Part shown: positions 7,438-15,645 of the stretch, piece by piece | Numbering within the stretch: position 1 is the stretch's first letter | How the letters are laid out: the number at the start of each line of letters is the position of its first letter | Assembly: GCF_029223485.1 (NCBI RefSeq) | Contig: NZ_JARHTP010000021.1 | Span: forward strand, 142,997-206,996 | Length of the DNA: 64,000 nt | Origin: Streptomyces coacervatus | Lineage (GTDB): Bacteria; Actinomycetota; Actinomycetes; Streptomycetales; Streptomycetaceae | Direction: 5' to 3' | Notes under the pieces: generated by a model | Seen by the model: only the letters and a program-made list of their open reading frames with translations | Database searches by the model: none | Told to the model about the DNA's origin: nothing | Program-made: the position numbers and the translations under genes

Positions 7438-8955
7438 TCAACCCAGCGGCACAACCTCCGGCAGCCCCACCGGCCACGTATGCACCGGCTCCCCCAGATG
7501 CATCAGCTCGCAATACCTCCGCGTCGTCGCCGCCAGTGCCGCATCGCGCGACAGCCCCGTCTCCAGCGCCCGATGGAACGTCGCCGCCTGCCAGGTCGCA
7601 CCGTTGACCCGGCGCCGGCAGCGCTCGTCGATGACGCCCAGGTAGAGGTCCCGGTCGGCGGGTTCGACGCCCCACGCGTCCAGGCCCGCCTCGGCCAGCG
7701 GCAGCAGCTCGTCGCGTACCAGGCTCACGGCGTCGACCTGTGCCGTGCCGCCGTACCGGCCGCGCCGCGGCCACTCCAGACGGGCGTCGATGCCGTGCTT
7801 GCAGGCGGCGTCGAAGTTGGCGGCGGCCGCCTCGAAGGGCAGCCGGGTCCACACCGGCCGCGACTCCTCGGCGAGGGCGCGGACAAGGCCGTAGTAGAAG
7901 GCCGCGTTGGCGATGACGTCGGTGACGGTGGGCCCGGCGGGCAGGACGCGGTTCTCGACGCGCAGATGCGGGACGCCGTCGGCGATGCCGTAGACCGGGC
8001 GGTTCCAGCGGTACACCGTGCCGTTGTGCAGGACGAGTTCGTGCAGCTTGGGGATGCCTCCCGCGTCGAGGACGTCGAGGGGGTCCTCCTCGTCGCAGAT
8101 CGGCAGCAGGGCAGGGAAGTAGCGGAGGTTCTCCTCGAAGAGGTCGTGGGCGGAGGAGATCCAGCGCTCTCCGAACCAGGTGCGCGGGCGCACCCCTTGG
8201 GCCTGCAGCTCCGGCGGGCGGGTGTCGGTGGACTGCTGGAACAGCGGGGGCCTGGACTCGCGCCACAGCTCACGGCCGAACAGGAAGGGCGAGTTGGCGC
8301 CGACGGCGATCTGGGCGGCGGCGACGGCCTGCGCGGCGTTCCAGACGTCGGCGAAGCGGCCCGGGGTGACCTGAAGGTGCAGCTGCACGGAGGTGCAGGC
8401 GGCCTCCGGGACGATGGACTTCGAGGTGCAGGTGAGGCGCTCCACGCCGTCGATGTCGAGGGCGAAGTCCTCGCCGCGGGCGGCCACGATCTGTTCGTTG
8501 AGCAGGGCGTAGCGGTCGACGTCGGAGAGGTTGGAGGAGACCAGGTCGTCCGGGTCGAGGGTCGGCAGAATGCCGATCATCACGATTCCCGCGTCGAGCT
8601 CGCCCGCTTTTCGATGGGCATATGCCAGCGAAGTCCTCAGTTCCTCCGTGAGCCGGTCGAATACCCGACCGCCCAATCGATGTGGGGCTATGTTGACTTC
8701 CAGATTGAACCTGGCGAGTTCTGTTTGGAAATCACGGCTTGCGATCCGCTCCAGGACCTGAGCATTGAGCATTTTCGGCATACCGTCGCCGCCGGCCAGA
8801 TTCAGTTCGATCTCCAGGCCCATGAGATTCTTCGGGCGGTCGAACCGCTTCTGGTCCAGGAGCCGCTCCAGTCCCGTCAGGCACCGGCGGAGCTTGTCGC
8901 GGTAGTGCTGCCGATCGGACAGGTCGAACCGCCCGGCCACGACCTTCTCCCCCAT
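7438..8955 (-). CDS. Glutamate-cysteine ligase family (GCS2-like) protein
   Basis: 505 aa. The start MGEKVVAGRF at 8955 has GGAGGG 8 nt upstream. The sequence shows the carboxylate-amine ligase core: KNLMGLEIELNL with the metal/substrate glutamates (about residues 43-50), NLEVNIAP, TCTSKSIVPEAACTSVQLHL and RVENRVLPAGPT near residue 320. GCS2 enzymes form gamma-glutamyl amide bonds using ATP. Mycothiol, not glutathione, is the usual actinobacterial thiol, so the acceptor here is probably not plain cysteine for glutathione; an ergothioneine-type EgtA role is possible, but no egt genes are adjacent. It is monocistronic and convergent with the VWA gene. Confidence 0.8.
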   Translation of the reverse strand: MGEKVVAGRFDLSDRQHYRDKLRRCLTGLERLLDQKRFDRPKNLMGLEIELNLAGGDGMPKMLNAQVLERIASRDFQTELARFNLEVNIAPHRLGGRVFDRLTEELRTSLAYAHRKAGELDAGIVMIGILPTLDPDDLVSSNLSDVDRYALLNEQIVAARGEDFALDIDGVERLTCTSKSIVPEAACTSVQLHLQVTPGRFADVWNAAQAVAAAQIAVGANSPFLFGRELWRESRPPLFQQSTDTRPPELQAQGVRPRTWFGERWISSAHDLFEENLRYFPALLPICDEEDPLDVLDAGGIPKLHELVLHNGTVYRWNRPVYGIADGVPHLRVENRVLPAGPTVTDVIANAAFYYGLVRALAEESRPVWTRLPFEAAAANFDAACKHGIDARLEWPRRGRYGGTAQVDAVSLVRDELLPLAEAGLDAWGVEPADRDLYLGVIDERCRRRVNGATWQAATFHRALETGLSRDAALAATTRRYCELMHLGEPVHTWPVGLPEVVPLG

Positions 8956-9505
8956 CGAAGCGTCCCTCCTCGAATGAGCGGCCCGAGGATCCGGCCGCCG
9001 GTGTCGGGTCACGTGGGATGATGCCCAGCCGCAGCGATCGATAACGTCCCCGCGCGAGCCCGCCGCCCGCTACCCTGTTGACGTGACCGGTGGCACATTC
9101 ACCAGGCATGGGGCACAGCGCAGTTTCGGGCCGTCGACGAACTAGTGAAAAACGCCGACGAGAATTGGCCGACCGCTTCCCGGGTATTTTGCGAGGTCAT
9201 CGACGCAAGGCCGGACCGGAATCGGGATGATTCCCACGTATCGCCGACCGGATGCGCCCTTGTCGAGTACACCGGAAACGGCTAGACGAAACACTGTCTG
9301 AACACAGGTCGTATAAACTCCGCGAACAAGACAGAGGGTTGGCGCCCGCGGTCATGGAACCTGCCGTCGAGGTGACGTGCGGCAGGCCTCACCCACACTC
9401 CTCGTTCCCAGGCCCCGGCCCCCGCCCCTCTGGCCCCGTGAGCAGACAGCGCCGTCCGCCCCCGCCCTCGCGCCACCGTGCCTGTCGAATGAGAGGCGAC
9501 CCACC
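8956..9505. other. 550-bp divergent intergenic region
   Basis: This holds the upstream regions of the GCS2-like gene (minus) and the hypothetical gene at 9506 (plus). Base composition is less GC-rich than the neighbours around 9121-9330, as expected for promoters. I see no convincing gene, repeat or complete -35/-10 pair. Confidence 0.5.
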
Positions 9506-10090
9506 ATGCCGCTGCATGTCCCCCCGGCTCCCGCGCCCGCGCTTCGCACCGTCCTCACCGCACTCGGTTCCCCCACCGCAGTCCGTGAGGCCCGCACCCC
9601 GTCCCTGCTGCACTCCCAGGGGCCCGCCACCCCCGAACTCCCGTTGCCCGTGCACGTATTGGACCATCTCAGCCCCGCGGGCGCGTCCGCCACCCGGCTG
9701 GCCGGGTGGCGCTTCCTGATCCGCTGCGGCGAGCGTTCGGTGGCCGCCGCCGACACCATGCTGACCCCGGACGGCTGGGCCTTCTCGCGCTTCTTCGAGG
9801 GCCCCTACATCGCCTCCACCGAGCGCGCCCTGCGGCAGGCGGAGACGATGGCACAGCCCTACCAGCCGCGGCTGCTCTCGGTGCCCAGCCTGTACATGCT
9901 CACGCTGTGGCTGCACGGCGACTGCACCGCGGACGGCGCCACCGGCCACCCCGCCGCCACGGATCTGCTCGTCCCGCTGGCGCCGGCGCCGCCCGGCATC
10001 GCGGCCCACCGCCCGCACCGCGTCGCCGAGCTGCTCCCGGTCCTGACCCATCGGGTGACTCCGATCCCGCTACTGGGCTCGCCCGCCTGA
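9506..10090 (+). CDS. Conserved hypothetical protein
   Basis: 194 aa, not recognised as a known family. The start ATG 9506 has an AGAGG about 9 nt upstream; an open frame extends further left, but its Pro/Arg-rich composition looks non-coding. The body has two cysteines (IRCGER and GDCTADG), a run of aromatic and small residues (GWAFSRFFEGPYIASTERA) and a Pro-rich N-terminus. No signal peptide or membrane segment is visible. A strong terminator follows at 10123, so the gene is a single unit. Confidence 0.65.
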   Translation: MPLHVPPAPAPALRTVLTALGSPTAVREARTPSLLHSQGPATPELPLPVHVLDHLSPAGASATRLAGWRFLIRCGERSVAAADTMLTPDGWAFSRFFEGPYIASTERALRQAETMAQPYQPRLLSVPSLYMLTLWLHGDCTADGATGHPAATDLLVPLAPAPPGIAAHRPHRVAELLPVLTHRVTPIPLLGSPA

Positions 10091-10122
10091 ACACCCCCCG
10101 CCACCCCCGCCGTCACATCCTT

Positions 10123-10158
10123 CGTACCCCGCCCCGGAATTCCGGGCAGCGGGGTACG
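10123..10158 (+). terminator. Rho-independent terminator
   Basis: The 10-bp stem CGTACCCCGC/GCGGGGTACG encloses the palindrome CCCGGAATTCCGGG and is followed by GCTTTTC. It ends the transcript of the hypothetical gene at 9506. Confidence 0.85.
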
Positions 10159-10190
10159 ACGCTTTTCTCCTCCATCCTCCTCGGCAATTC

Positions 10191-10222
10191 GCTCGTACGA
10201 GCAACCAATTGCTCGTACGAGC
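10191..10222. promoter_or_regulatory. Twin 12-bp palindromes, candidate operator
   Basis: Two perfect copies of GCTCGTACGAGC (10191-10202 and 10211-10222) are spaced 20 bp start to start, about two helical turns, and each is preceded by an AATT. They lie between a terminator and the DUF5999 gene that starts 275 bp downstream. The binding protein is unknown. Confidence 0.5.
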
Positions 10223-10496
10223 CGAATAGGGCGCCTGACCTGTACGGACTAGCCCCATCCGGCCACCGAGAACCACCCGAAGTGACAGTGCACTTCGACT
10301 GAACCGTCCGCACGGGGGATGCGTCCTCAACCTGTGAGAAGCGGTGCTGCGAAATCCCTGCGGATTGACGCTCGTGGGGCAACACTGGGACTGGACCGAC
10401 TTATCACTACGGGGGGCGGTCATGAACGGAGCTTCAAGCCGCGGGACAGACACAACAGCCATCTCACACTTCACGACAGAGCGAAAGATCCCATCA

Positions 10497-10703
10497 ATGT
10501 GCCAGCACCAGCCACCGTGTCCGACAGCCGACTCCGCCGACCGGGAATCCGCCCGACTTGTGGCGCACCACCCGGAGCAGGGATGGAGCCTGCTGTGCAA
10601 CGGCGTTCTGCTCTTCGAGGACACCGGTGAGCTCCTGCCCGACGGCCAGATCATCGCGCCGCACCGCCCGGTGGGCGCCGGCCAGGTGATGACGGCCGCC
10701 TGA
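10497..10703 (+). CDS. DUF5999-type small protein
   Basis: 68 aa. The sequence begins MCQHQPPCPTADSADRESAR and continues with an EQGWSLLCNGVLLFEDTGEL core that I recognise as a small conserved Streptomyces family of unknown function. The early Cys-His-Cys spacing (C2, H4, C8) could bind a metal. The start at 10497 is chosen by family resemblance, with only a weak GAAAG upstream; an in-frame ATG at 10422 has a better ribosome site but an unrelated extension. A hairpin terminator follows 40 bp after the stop. Confidence 0.72.
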   Translation: MCQHQPPCPTADSADRESARLVAHHPEQGWSLLCNGVLLFEDTGELLPDGQIIAPHRPVGAGQVMTAA

Positions 10704-10742
10704 GCGGCACCGGGCGGTACGCCACACCGTCCGGAGATCTGA

Positions 10743-10778
10743 GGGGCCGGTCGCAAGGACACGCTGCGAACCGGCCCC
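10743..10778 (+). terminator. Hairpin terminator after the DUF5999 gene
   Basis: GGGGCCGGTCGCA pairs with TGCGAACCGGCCCC with one bulged base and a 9-nt loop. It lies 40 bp after the stop codon. Confidence 0.75.
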
Positions 10779-10924
10779 GACGCATGTCCGGAGGCGATCA
10801 CTCCGCGTAGTTCCGTGAGCGTACTGCGGTCATGGCCGTTCCCCGACCCGATCACCCTTCCCCTGGGCAGCCGCTTCCCGGAAGGCTTCTGGAAGCTTCG
10901 CGGCATGCGTCGACGGAGATGGGG

Positions 10925-11235
10925 GAATTGCCAGGCACGGTCGTGTCCGCGATGCTCGGCCGCTCGGGCGACGCCCGCGCGTGGATGCGGAACCTGCGGG
11001 CCCGCGCCTCCGACGGCGTCATCCTCGTCGCCTCGGCGCTGGAGCCGGTCCTGCACGGGTGGTCGTCGACCCGGCGGCCTCCCCCGCCCTCGACGTCCCC
11101 ACCATCGGCGCCGCCAACTCGTCGGGCGGCATGGCGGCCACCGAGCACCTGCTGTCCCTGGGGCATCGCGGGATCACCCCGAGTGGAGCTGGGCACGGAG
11201 CTGGTGGTGCGGTCCAGCGCCGCACCACCCTCGAT
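10925..11235 (+). pseudogene. LacI-family regulator remnant
   Basis: Fragments of a LacI/GalR sensor domain are readable in two frames. From about 10925 one frame reads DARAWMRNLRARASDGVILV; the sequence then shifts to another frame at about 11060 reading VVVDPAASPALDVPTIGAAN and AATEHLLSLGHRGI. About 11175 it returns to the first frame with VELGTELVVRSSAAPP, the typical C-terminal end of LacI proteins. The DNA-binding domain is missing and most of the C-terminal subdomain is deleted. It converges on the xylanase gene, so it was probably the xylan-locus regulator. Confidence 0.75.
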
Positions 11236-11243
11236 GCCGTGAG

Positions 11244-12287
11244 CTACTTCAGCGCATCCCTGATCGCGAAGTACGCCGGTTTCGGACGGAGTTGCTCGTC
11301 CCAGGGCAGCGCGGCGCCCTGACCGGGGAAGAACGCCGGGATCCACGAGTACTTGTCCGTGTAGTCCCATACGGTGATGCCGACGCACCGGCGGACGGCC
11401 AGGCACGCCTTGGTCAGGTCCCGGTACCAGTCGGCCTGTTGGGCCTGCTTCTCCTCCGTCGCGGGCAGGATCATGCGTATGTCGACCTCGGTGAGCGCGG
11501 TGTCGAGGCCGAGCCGGGAGAAGCGGCGGAGGTTGTCCTCCAGGGTGGTCGGATAGCCGTACTGGAGGGCCAGATGGGCCTGGAGGCCGATGCCGTCGAG
11601 CGGGACGTGCTGCGCCTGGAGATCCTTCGCCAGCTGGTAGTAGGCGTCCGACTTCGGGCCGACGGCCTCGATGTTGTAGTCGTTGAGGTAGAGCTTGGCG
11701 TGCGGGTCGGCCTGGTGGGCCCAGCGCAGGGCATCGGCGATGTAGCCGGGGCCGAGCATCTTGTACCAGAGGGTCTCGCGGTAGGTGCCGTCCTCGTTGA
11801 ACGCCTCGTTGACTACGTCCCAGGAGTAGACCTTGCCGCGGTAGTGCCGTACCTCGGTCTGGATGTGCTTCTTCAGTACGGCCCTGAGCTCGTCCGCGGT
11901 CCATTCGCGGCCGGTGAGCCAGCCCGGCAGCTGGCTGTGCCAGACGAGAGTGTGGGCGCGGACCCGCTGGTGGTTCTTGTGCGCGAGATTGACGATCTCG
12001 TCGCCGTTGGTCCAGTCGAAGACGCCCTGTTGGGGCTCGGTGGCGTACCACTTCATGCCGTTGCCGGGCGTGATCATGTCGAACTCGCTGCCGAGCAGGG
12101 CCGTATAGGCGGTATCGGTGAGTTCGGGGTTGTCGGTGGCGCTGCCGAAGTAGCGGCCGTGGCGCTGCGCCAGTTCGGCGAGGGTGGCGGGCCGGTCATG
12201 GGCCTGCGCGGGGGTGCCGGTGGTGAGGCCGGCGGCGACCAGGGCGGTGGCGAGAGCACCGACGAGTCTGAGGCGGTTCTTGGGCAT
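11244..12287 (-). CDS. Secreted GH10 endo-beta-1,4-xylanase
   Basis: 347 aa. A signal peptide (KNRLRLVGALATALVAAGL, cleavage likely after TPAQA) precedes a single GH10 (beta/alpha)8 barrel. The acid/base glutamate lies in WDVVNEAFNEDG and the nucleophile glutamate in ALTEVDIRM; HTLVWHSQLPGW is the third family hallmark. It hydrolyses internal xylan bonds outside the cell. There is no carbohydrate-binding module. The start ATG 12287 has GAGGAG 7 nt upstream; five extra in-frame codons upstream are less likely. It is the last gene of the operon with the sugar ABC importer, 46 bp after the permease stop, so released xylo-oligosaccharides would be imported by the same transcript's products. Confidence 0.93.
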   Translation of the reverse strand: MPKNRLRLVGALATALVAAGLTTGTPAQAHDRPATLAELAQRHGRYFGSATDNPELTDTAYTALLGSEFDMITPGNGMKWYATEPQQGVFDWTNGDEIVNLAHKNHQRVRAHTLVWHSQLPGWLTGREWTADELRAVLKKHIQTEVRHYRGKVYSWDVVNEAFNEDGTYRETLWYKMLGPGYIADALRWAHQADPHAKLYLNDYNIEAVGPKSDAYYQLAKDLQAQHVPLDGIGLQAHLALQYGYPTTLEDNLRRFSRLGLDTALTEVDIRMILPATEEKQAQQADWYRDLTKACLAVRRCVGITVWDYTDKYSWIPAFFPGQGAALPWDEQLRPKPAYFAIRDALK

Positions 12288-12333
12288 GGTGCGACTCCTC
12301 ACTGGGTGGGGTGCGGTGCCGTGTCGGCGCGCG

Positions 12334-13167
12334 TCATCCCTTCGTCGCGCCGGCGGTGAGGCCGCCGACGAGCTGCCGCTCGGCGACCGAATAGAAGGCG
12401 AGGGCGGGAACCATCGCGAGGACCAGGTAGGCGAACACGCGGGCGTACTCCGCCGAGTACTGCCCCTGGAACTGCTGGACGCCGATCGGCAGCGTCCACC
12501 ATGTGTTGTCGGTGAACACCAGCAGCGGCAGGAAGAAGTTGTTCCAGCTGGTGACCACGGCGAGGACCGAGACGGTGCCGAGCGCGGGCCGCGCCATGGG
12601 CAGCAGTACCCGCCAGAAGAACCCGAAGGAGCTGCAGCCGTCGAGGGTGGCCGCCTCCTCCAGCTCGCCGGGGATCTGCCGGAAGAAGCCGCGCAGGATG
12701 ATGATGGTCATCGGCAGTGCGTAGGCGGCCTGCGGGAGGATCACGCCCAGCGGGTTGTCCAGCAGGTCCAGCGAACGCAGCAGCAGGAACAGCGGGAGCG
12801 CGGCCACCGCGAAGGGGAACATCAGCCCCATCGTGAAGAAGGTGAACAGCAACTCCCGCCCGCGGAAGGCGAATCGGGCGAAGGAGAAGGCCGCGAGCGC
12901 GGACACGGCAACGACGAGCACGGTCGTCGCCACGGCGATCAGCGTGCTGTTGCCGACCAGCCGCCAGAAGTCGCCCGAGCCGAGGATGTCGGTGTAGTTG
13001 CCGGTCAGCCAGTGCTCGGGCAGGCCGAAGGGGTTGCGGGAGAGCTCGGCGGTGGACTTGAAGCCGGAGAGGGCGGCGTACACAAGGGGTACGACCATCA
13101 CCGCACCGACGAGGACGAGGACCACGTGCAGCGGCACGGTCTGTACAGCCCTGGATTTACGGGTCAC
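12334..13167 (-). CDS. Sugar ABC transporter permease, MalG type
   Basis: 277 aa with about six membrane segments. The cytoplasmic EAA loop reads EEAATLDGCSSFGFFWRVLLPM, the coupling-helix motif that contacts the ATPase. The C-terminus is RQLVGGLTAGATKG, typical of MalG-type subunits. The start GTG 13167 overlaps the stop of the MalF-type gene (GTGA), so the two are coupled. No ATPase gene is present; Streptomyces sugar importers commonly share the MsiK ATPase encoded elsewhere. With the xylanase downstream, xylo-oligosaccharides are the likely cargo. Confidence 0.9.
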   Translation of the reverse strand: MTRKSRAVQTVPLHVVLVLVGAVMVVPLVYAALSGFKSTAELSRNPFGLPEHWLTGNYTDILGSGDFWRLVGNSTLIAVATTVLVVAVSALAAFSFARFAFRGRELLFTFFTMGLMFPFAVAALPLFLLLRSLDLLDNPLGVILPQAAYALPMTIIILRGFFRQIPGELEEAATLDGCSSFGFFWRVLLPMARPALGTVSVLAVVTSWNNFFLPLLVFTDNTWWTLPIGVQQFQGQYSAEYARVFAYLVLAMVPALAFYSVAERQLVGGLTAGATKG

Positions 13168-14162
13168 TTGCCGTCCCCCCTCATCGTCGTGGTGGCCCCT
13201 TCGAGGTCGCGGCGGAGCACGAATCGCTGGTAGGCGAGGGCGAAGACGAGGCAGATGCCGAACATGACCACGCTGATCGCGCTGGCGTAGCCGACCTGGT
13301 AGCGCTTGAAGCCGTACTGGAACATGGTCACGGCCATCGTCTCGGAGTGGTGGTCGGGGCCGCCCTGGGTCACCACCCAGACCAGGTCGAAGAGTTGGAT
13401 CGACCCGATGACGGAGAGGAAGACGCTGATGCGCAGGGTGGGCGCGAGCAGCGGCAGGGTGACATTGCGGAACCGCTGCCAGGGACCCGCCCCGTCGATC
13501 AGCGCAGCCTCCGTCAACTCGGCCGGGATGGACTGGAGTCCGGCCAGGTAGAGCATCATGTGGAAGCCGAAGTACTTCCACATCATGACCAGGAACAGGG
13601 TCGCCATGACGTAGGAGGGATCGGCGAACCACTCCCCGCCCAGGCCGTCGAGGCCGATGGCGCCGAGGACATGGTCGGCCAGTCCGTCGCCCGGGGCGAA
13701 GACCATGCTGAACAGGACGCCGGTGATGGCCTCGGACAGGACGTACGGCGCGAAGAACAGCATCCGGTACACGGCCCGGCCGCGCAGCCGCTGGTTGAGC
13801 GCCACGGCCATGGCGAGCGCGAACGGCAGCTGCAGTGCGAGTGACAGCACGACCAGGACCAGGCAGCGCCACAGGTCTCCGAGGAAGACGTCGTCCTGGA
13901 AGAGCCGGGTGAAGTTGTCCGTGCCCGCGTAGTCGGAGGGCATGCCGAAGCCGCCCCAGCGGAAGAAGGCGGCGTAGAGGGCGAACAGCATGGGCAGCAG
14001 GACCAGGCCGATGAACAGCACCAGGGCGGGCACCTGGAAGCCGACCGCGGTGAGCCAGTTCAGCAGGCGCCGACGGGCCCGTCCCCGGGCCGACTTGGCG
14101 GCCGGGGAGGCGAGGGCGACGTCGGGGCCCGTCCGCTTGTCCGGAAGGAAGGTCGAGGTCAT
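13164..14162 (-). CDS. Sugar ABC transporter permease, MalF type
   Basis: 332 aa. A cytoplasmic Arg-rich N-terminus is followed by about six membrane helices and the EAA loop LTEAALIDGAGPWQRFRNVT (about residue 230). It begins 7 bp after the solute-binding gene and overlaps the next permease by 4 nt. It forms the importer channel with the MalG-type subunit. There is no built-in ATPase, consistent with use of a shared MsiK-type ATPase (family knowledge). Confidence 0.9.
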   Translation of the reverse strand: MTSTFLPDKRTGPDVALASPAAKSARGRARRRLLNWLTAVGFQVPALVLFIGLVLLPMLFALYAAFFRWGGFGMPSDYAGTDNFTRLFQDDVFLGDLWRCLVLVVLSLALQLPFALAMAVALNQRLRGRAVYRMLFFAPYVLSEAITGVLFSMVFAPGDGLADHVLGAIGLDGLGGEWFADPSYVMATLFLVMMWKYFGFHMMLYLAGLQSIPAELTEAALIDGAGPWQRFRNVTLPLLAPTLRISVFLSVIGSIQLFDLVWVVTQGGPDHHSETMAVTMFQYGFKRYQVGYASAISVVMFGICLVFALAYQRFVLRRDLEGATTTMRGDGK

Positions 14163-14168
14163 GTCCGG

Positions 14169-15464
14169 CTACTGCTCTTCCTTCGCGGTCTTGGTGATCG
14201 ACTGCGTGACCTGCTCGGGGGACTTGGAGCCCGCGATGAGCGCGGCCACGCTGTCGTTGACCTCCTGGCCGACGGCGGGAACGTAGGCCTGGTCGAGGAA
14301 GAGCTGGAAGCCGGTGGCGGCCTTCAACTGGGCTTGCACGGCCTTGATGTTGGGGTCGGACAGGGCGCTCTCCGCACCCGGGACGACCGGGATGGTGCCG
14401 GTCTTCTTGACCAGTTCGACGTCGGTGGACTCGGAGGCGAAGAACTTCAGGAAGTCGACGGCCGCCTGCGGGGCGCCCTTGCGCAGGGCATGTCCGCCGC
14501 CCCCGCCGAACACCTCGGTGATCGCGCCCTTGCCGCCCTCGACGGCGGGGAACGGGAAGAAGCCGAGGTTCTTGCCGAGCCCCTTCCCGGCGTCGGCCTC
14601 CACGCTCGGGGCCCACTGGCCCATCAGCTCCATGGCCGCCTTGCCGTTGCCGACGGTCGCGGCCTGTCCGGTCGGCGTGGAGTAGGCGGCGCCGAGGAAC
14701 CCCTTCTGGAACGGCTGGAGTTGGACCAGGTCCTTGAGGTGCTGCCCGGCCTGGACCAGGCCGGGGGCCGTGAAGTCCTTGGCGTCGCTGGCCTTCTGGA
14801 GCGCGTCGATACCGGCGGTGCGCATCGCGAGGTAGGCCCAGTAGTACATGCCGGGCCACTTCTCCTTGCCCGCGAGGGCGAGGGGCGTGATGCCCTTGGC
14901 CTTCAGCTTCTTCACTGCGTCGAGGAAGCCGCTCCAGGTGGTCGGGGGCGCGGTGATGCCGGCCTGTTGGAAGAGCGCCTTGTTGTACCAGAAGCCGATC
15001 ATGCCGATGTCGAAGGGGATCGCGTACGTCTTGTCGTCGAGGATGTACGGCTTCTTCGCCACCGGCAGCAGGCCGTCGGCCCACGGCTTGGTGTTGTCGC
15101 TGAGGTCCTCGACGAGACCGGCGTCGACCTGCTGCTTGAGGACGCCGCCGCCCCAGGTGTGGAAGACGTCGGGGAGCTTCCCGGAGGCGGTCAGCGCCGT
15201 CATCTTCGACTTGTAGGCGTCGTTCTCCAGCTGGACGATCTTTATCTTCACCTTGGGGTTCTGTGCCTCGAACTTCTTGGCCAGACCGGCCCAGACGGTC
15301 TTCGCAGGCTCGGTGGTGGAGATGTTCCACCACTCGATGGTCGTCGTCCCGTCCGACGACCCTCCGCTCGAGTCTCCGCCGCACGCGCTCAGTGCCGTCA
15401 TGCCCAGACCGGCCGCGGCGGAGGCCGCCAGGAAGCCGCGGCGGGACAGTGCCCGGTCGCCCAT
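14169..15464 (-). CDS. Tat-exported sugar-binding lipoprotein of ABC importer
   Basis: 431 aa. The N-terminus carries the twin-arginine pattern LSRRGFLAASAAAGLGM and then the lipobox LSAC, so it is a Tat-exported lipoprotein. The body (TTTIEWWNIS, later GKAAMELMGQWAPSVE) is a family-1 extracellular solute-binding protein. The start at 15464 gives a 6-nt spacing to GGAG; ATG 15467 is too close. It is the first gene of the operon and a 13-bp palindromic operator lies about 50 bp upstream. It presumably binds xylo-oligosaccharides, inferred from the xylanase in the operon. Confidence 0.9.
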   Translation of the reverse strand: MGDRALSRRGFLAASAAAGLGMTALSACGGDSSGGSSDGTTTIEWWNISTTEPAKTVWAGLAKKFEAQNPKVKIKIVQLENDAYKSKMTALTASGKLPDVFHTWGGGVLKQQVDAGLVEDLSDNTKPWADGLLPVAKKPYILDDKTYAIPFDIGMIGFWYNKALFQQAGITAPPTTWSGFLDAVKKLKAKGITPLALAGKEKWPGMYYWAYLAMRTAGIDALQKASDAKDFTAPGLVQAGQHLKDLVQLQPFQKGFLGAAYSTPTGQAATVGNGKAAMELMGQWAPSVEADAGKGLGKNLGFFPFPAVEGGKGAITEVFGGGGGHALRKGAPQAAVDFLKFFASESTDVELVKKTGTIPVVPGAESALSDPNIKAVQAQLKAATGFQLFLDQAYVPAVGQEVNDSVAALIAGSKSPEQVTQSITKTAKEEQ

Positions 15465-15512
15465 CATGCGCTCCTTGGGTAGGGACGGCGCGTCCACGAC
15501 CGCCCGCTGGGA

Positions 15513-15525
15513 CCGAAAGTTTCGG
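15513..15525. promoter_or_regulatory. Palindromic xylan-type operator upstream of the importer operon
   Basis: CCGAAAGTTTCGG is a perfect 13-bp palindrome about 50 bp before the solute-binding gene. CGAAA-type boxes are known upstream of Streptomyces xylanase genes and are bound by LacI-type regulators. The local LacI gene is broken, so the site may now be free or controlled by a regulator elsewhere. Confidence 0.65.
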
Positions 15526-15645
15526 AGATGGTCCAGAAAGGTTCGTTGTTGCCGCACCCTAGAGACAGCTCCCAAACGGTGGCAACCCCCTGTACGTGGT
15601 GAATCTGCGGCCGACTTGCGCGTTCCTGCCGGGCGTTGGTGCCGT

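Noticed and set aside
12334..15384. A 1016-codon open frame spanning the ABC importer genes
   Set aside because: Only its last 277 codons are a real gene (MalG-type permease from GTG 13167); the rest is a shadow of the MalF-type and solute-binding genes.
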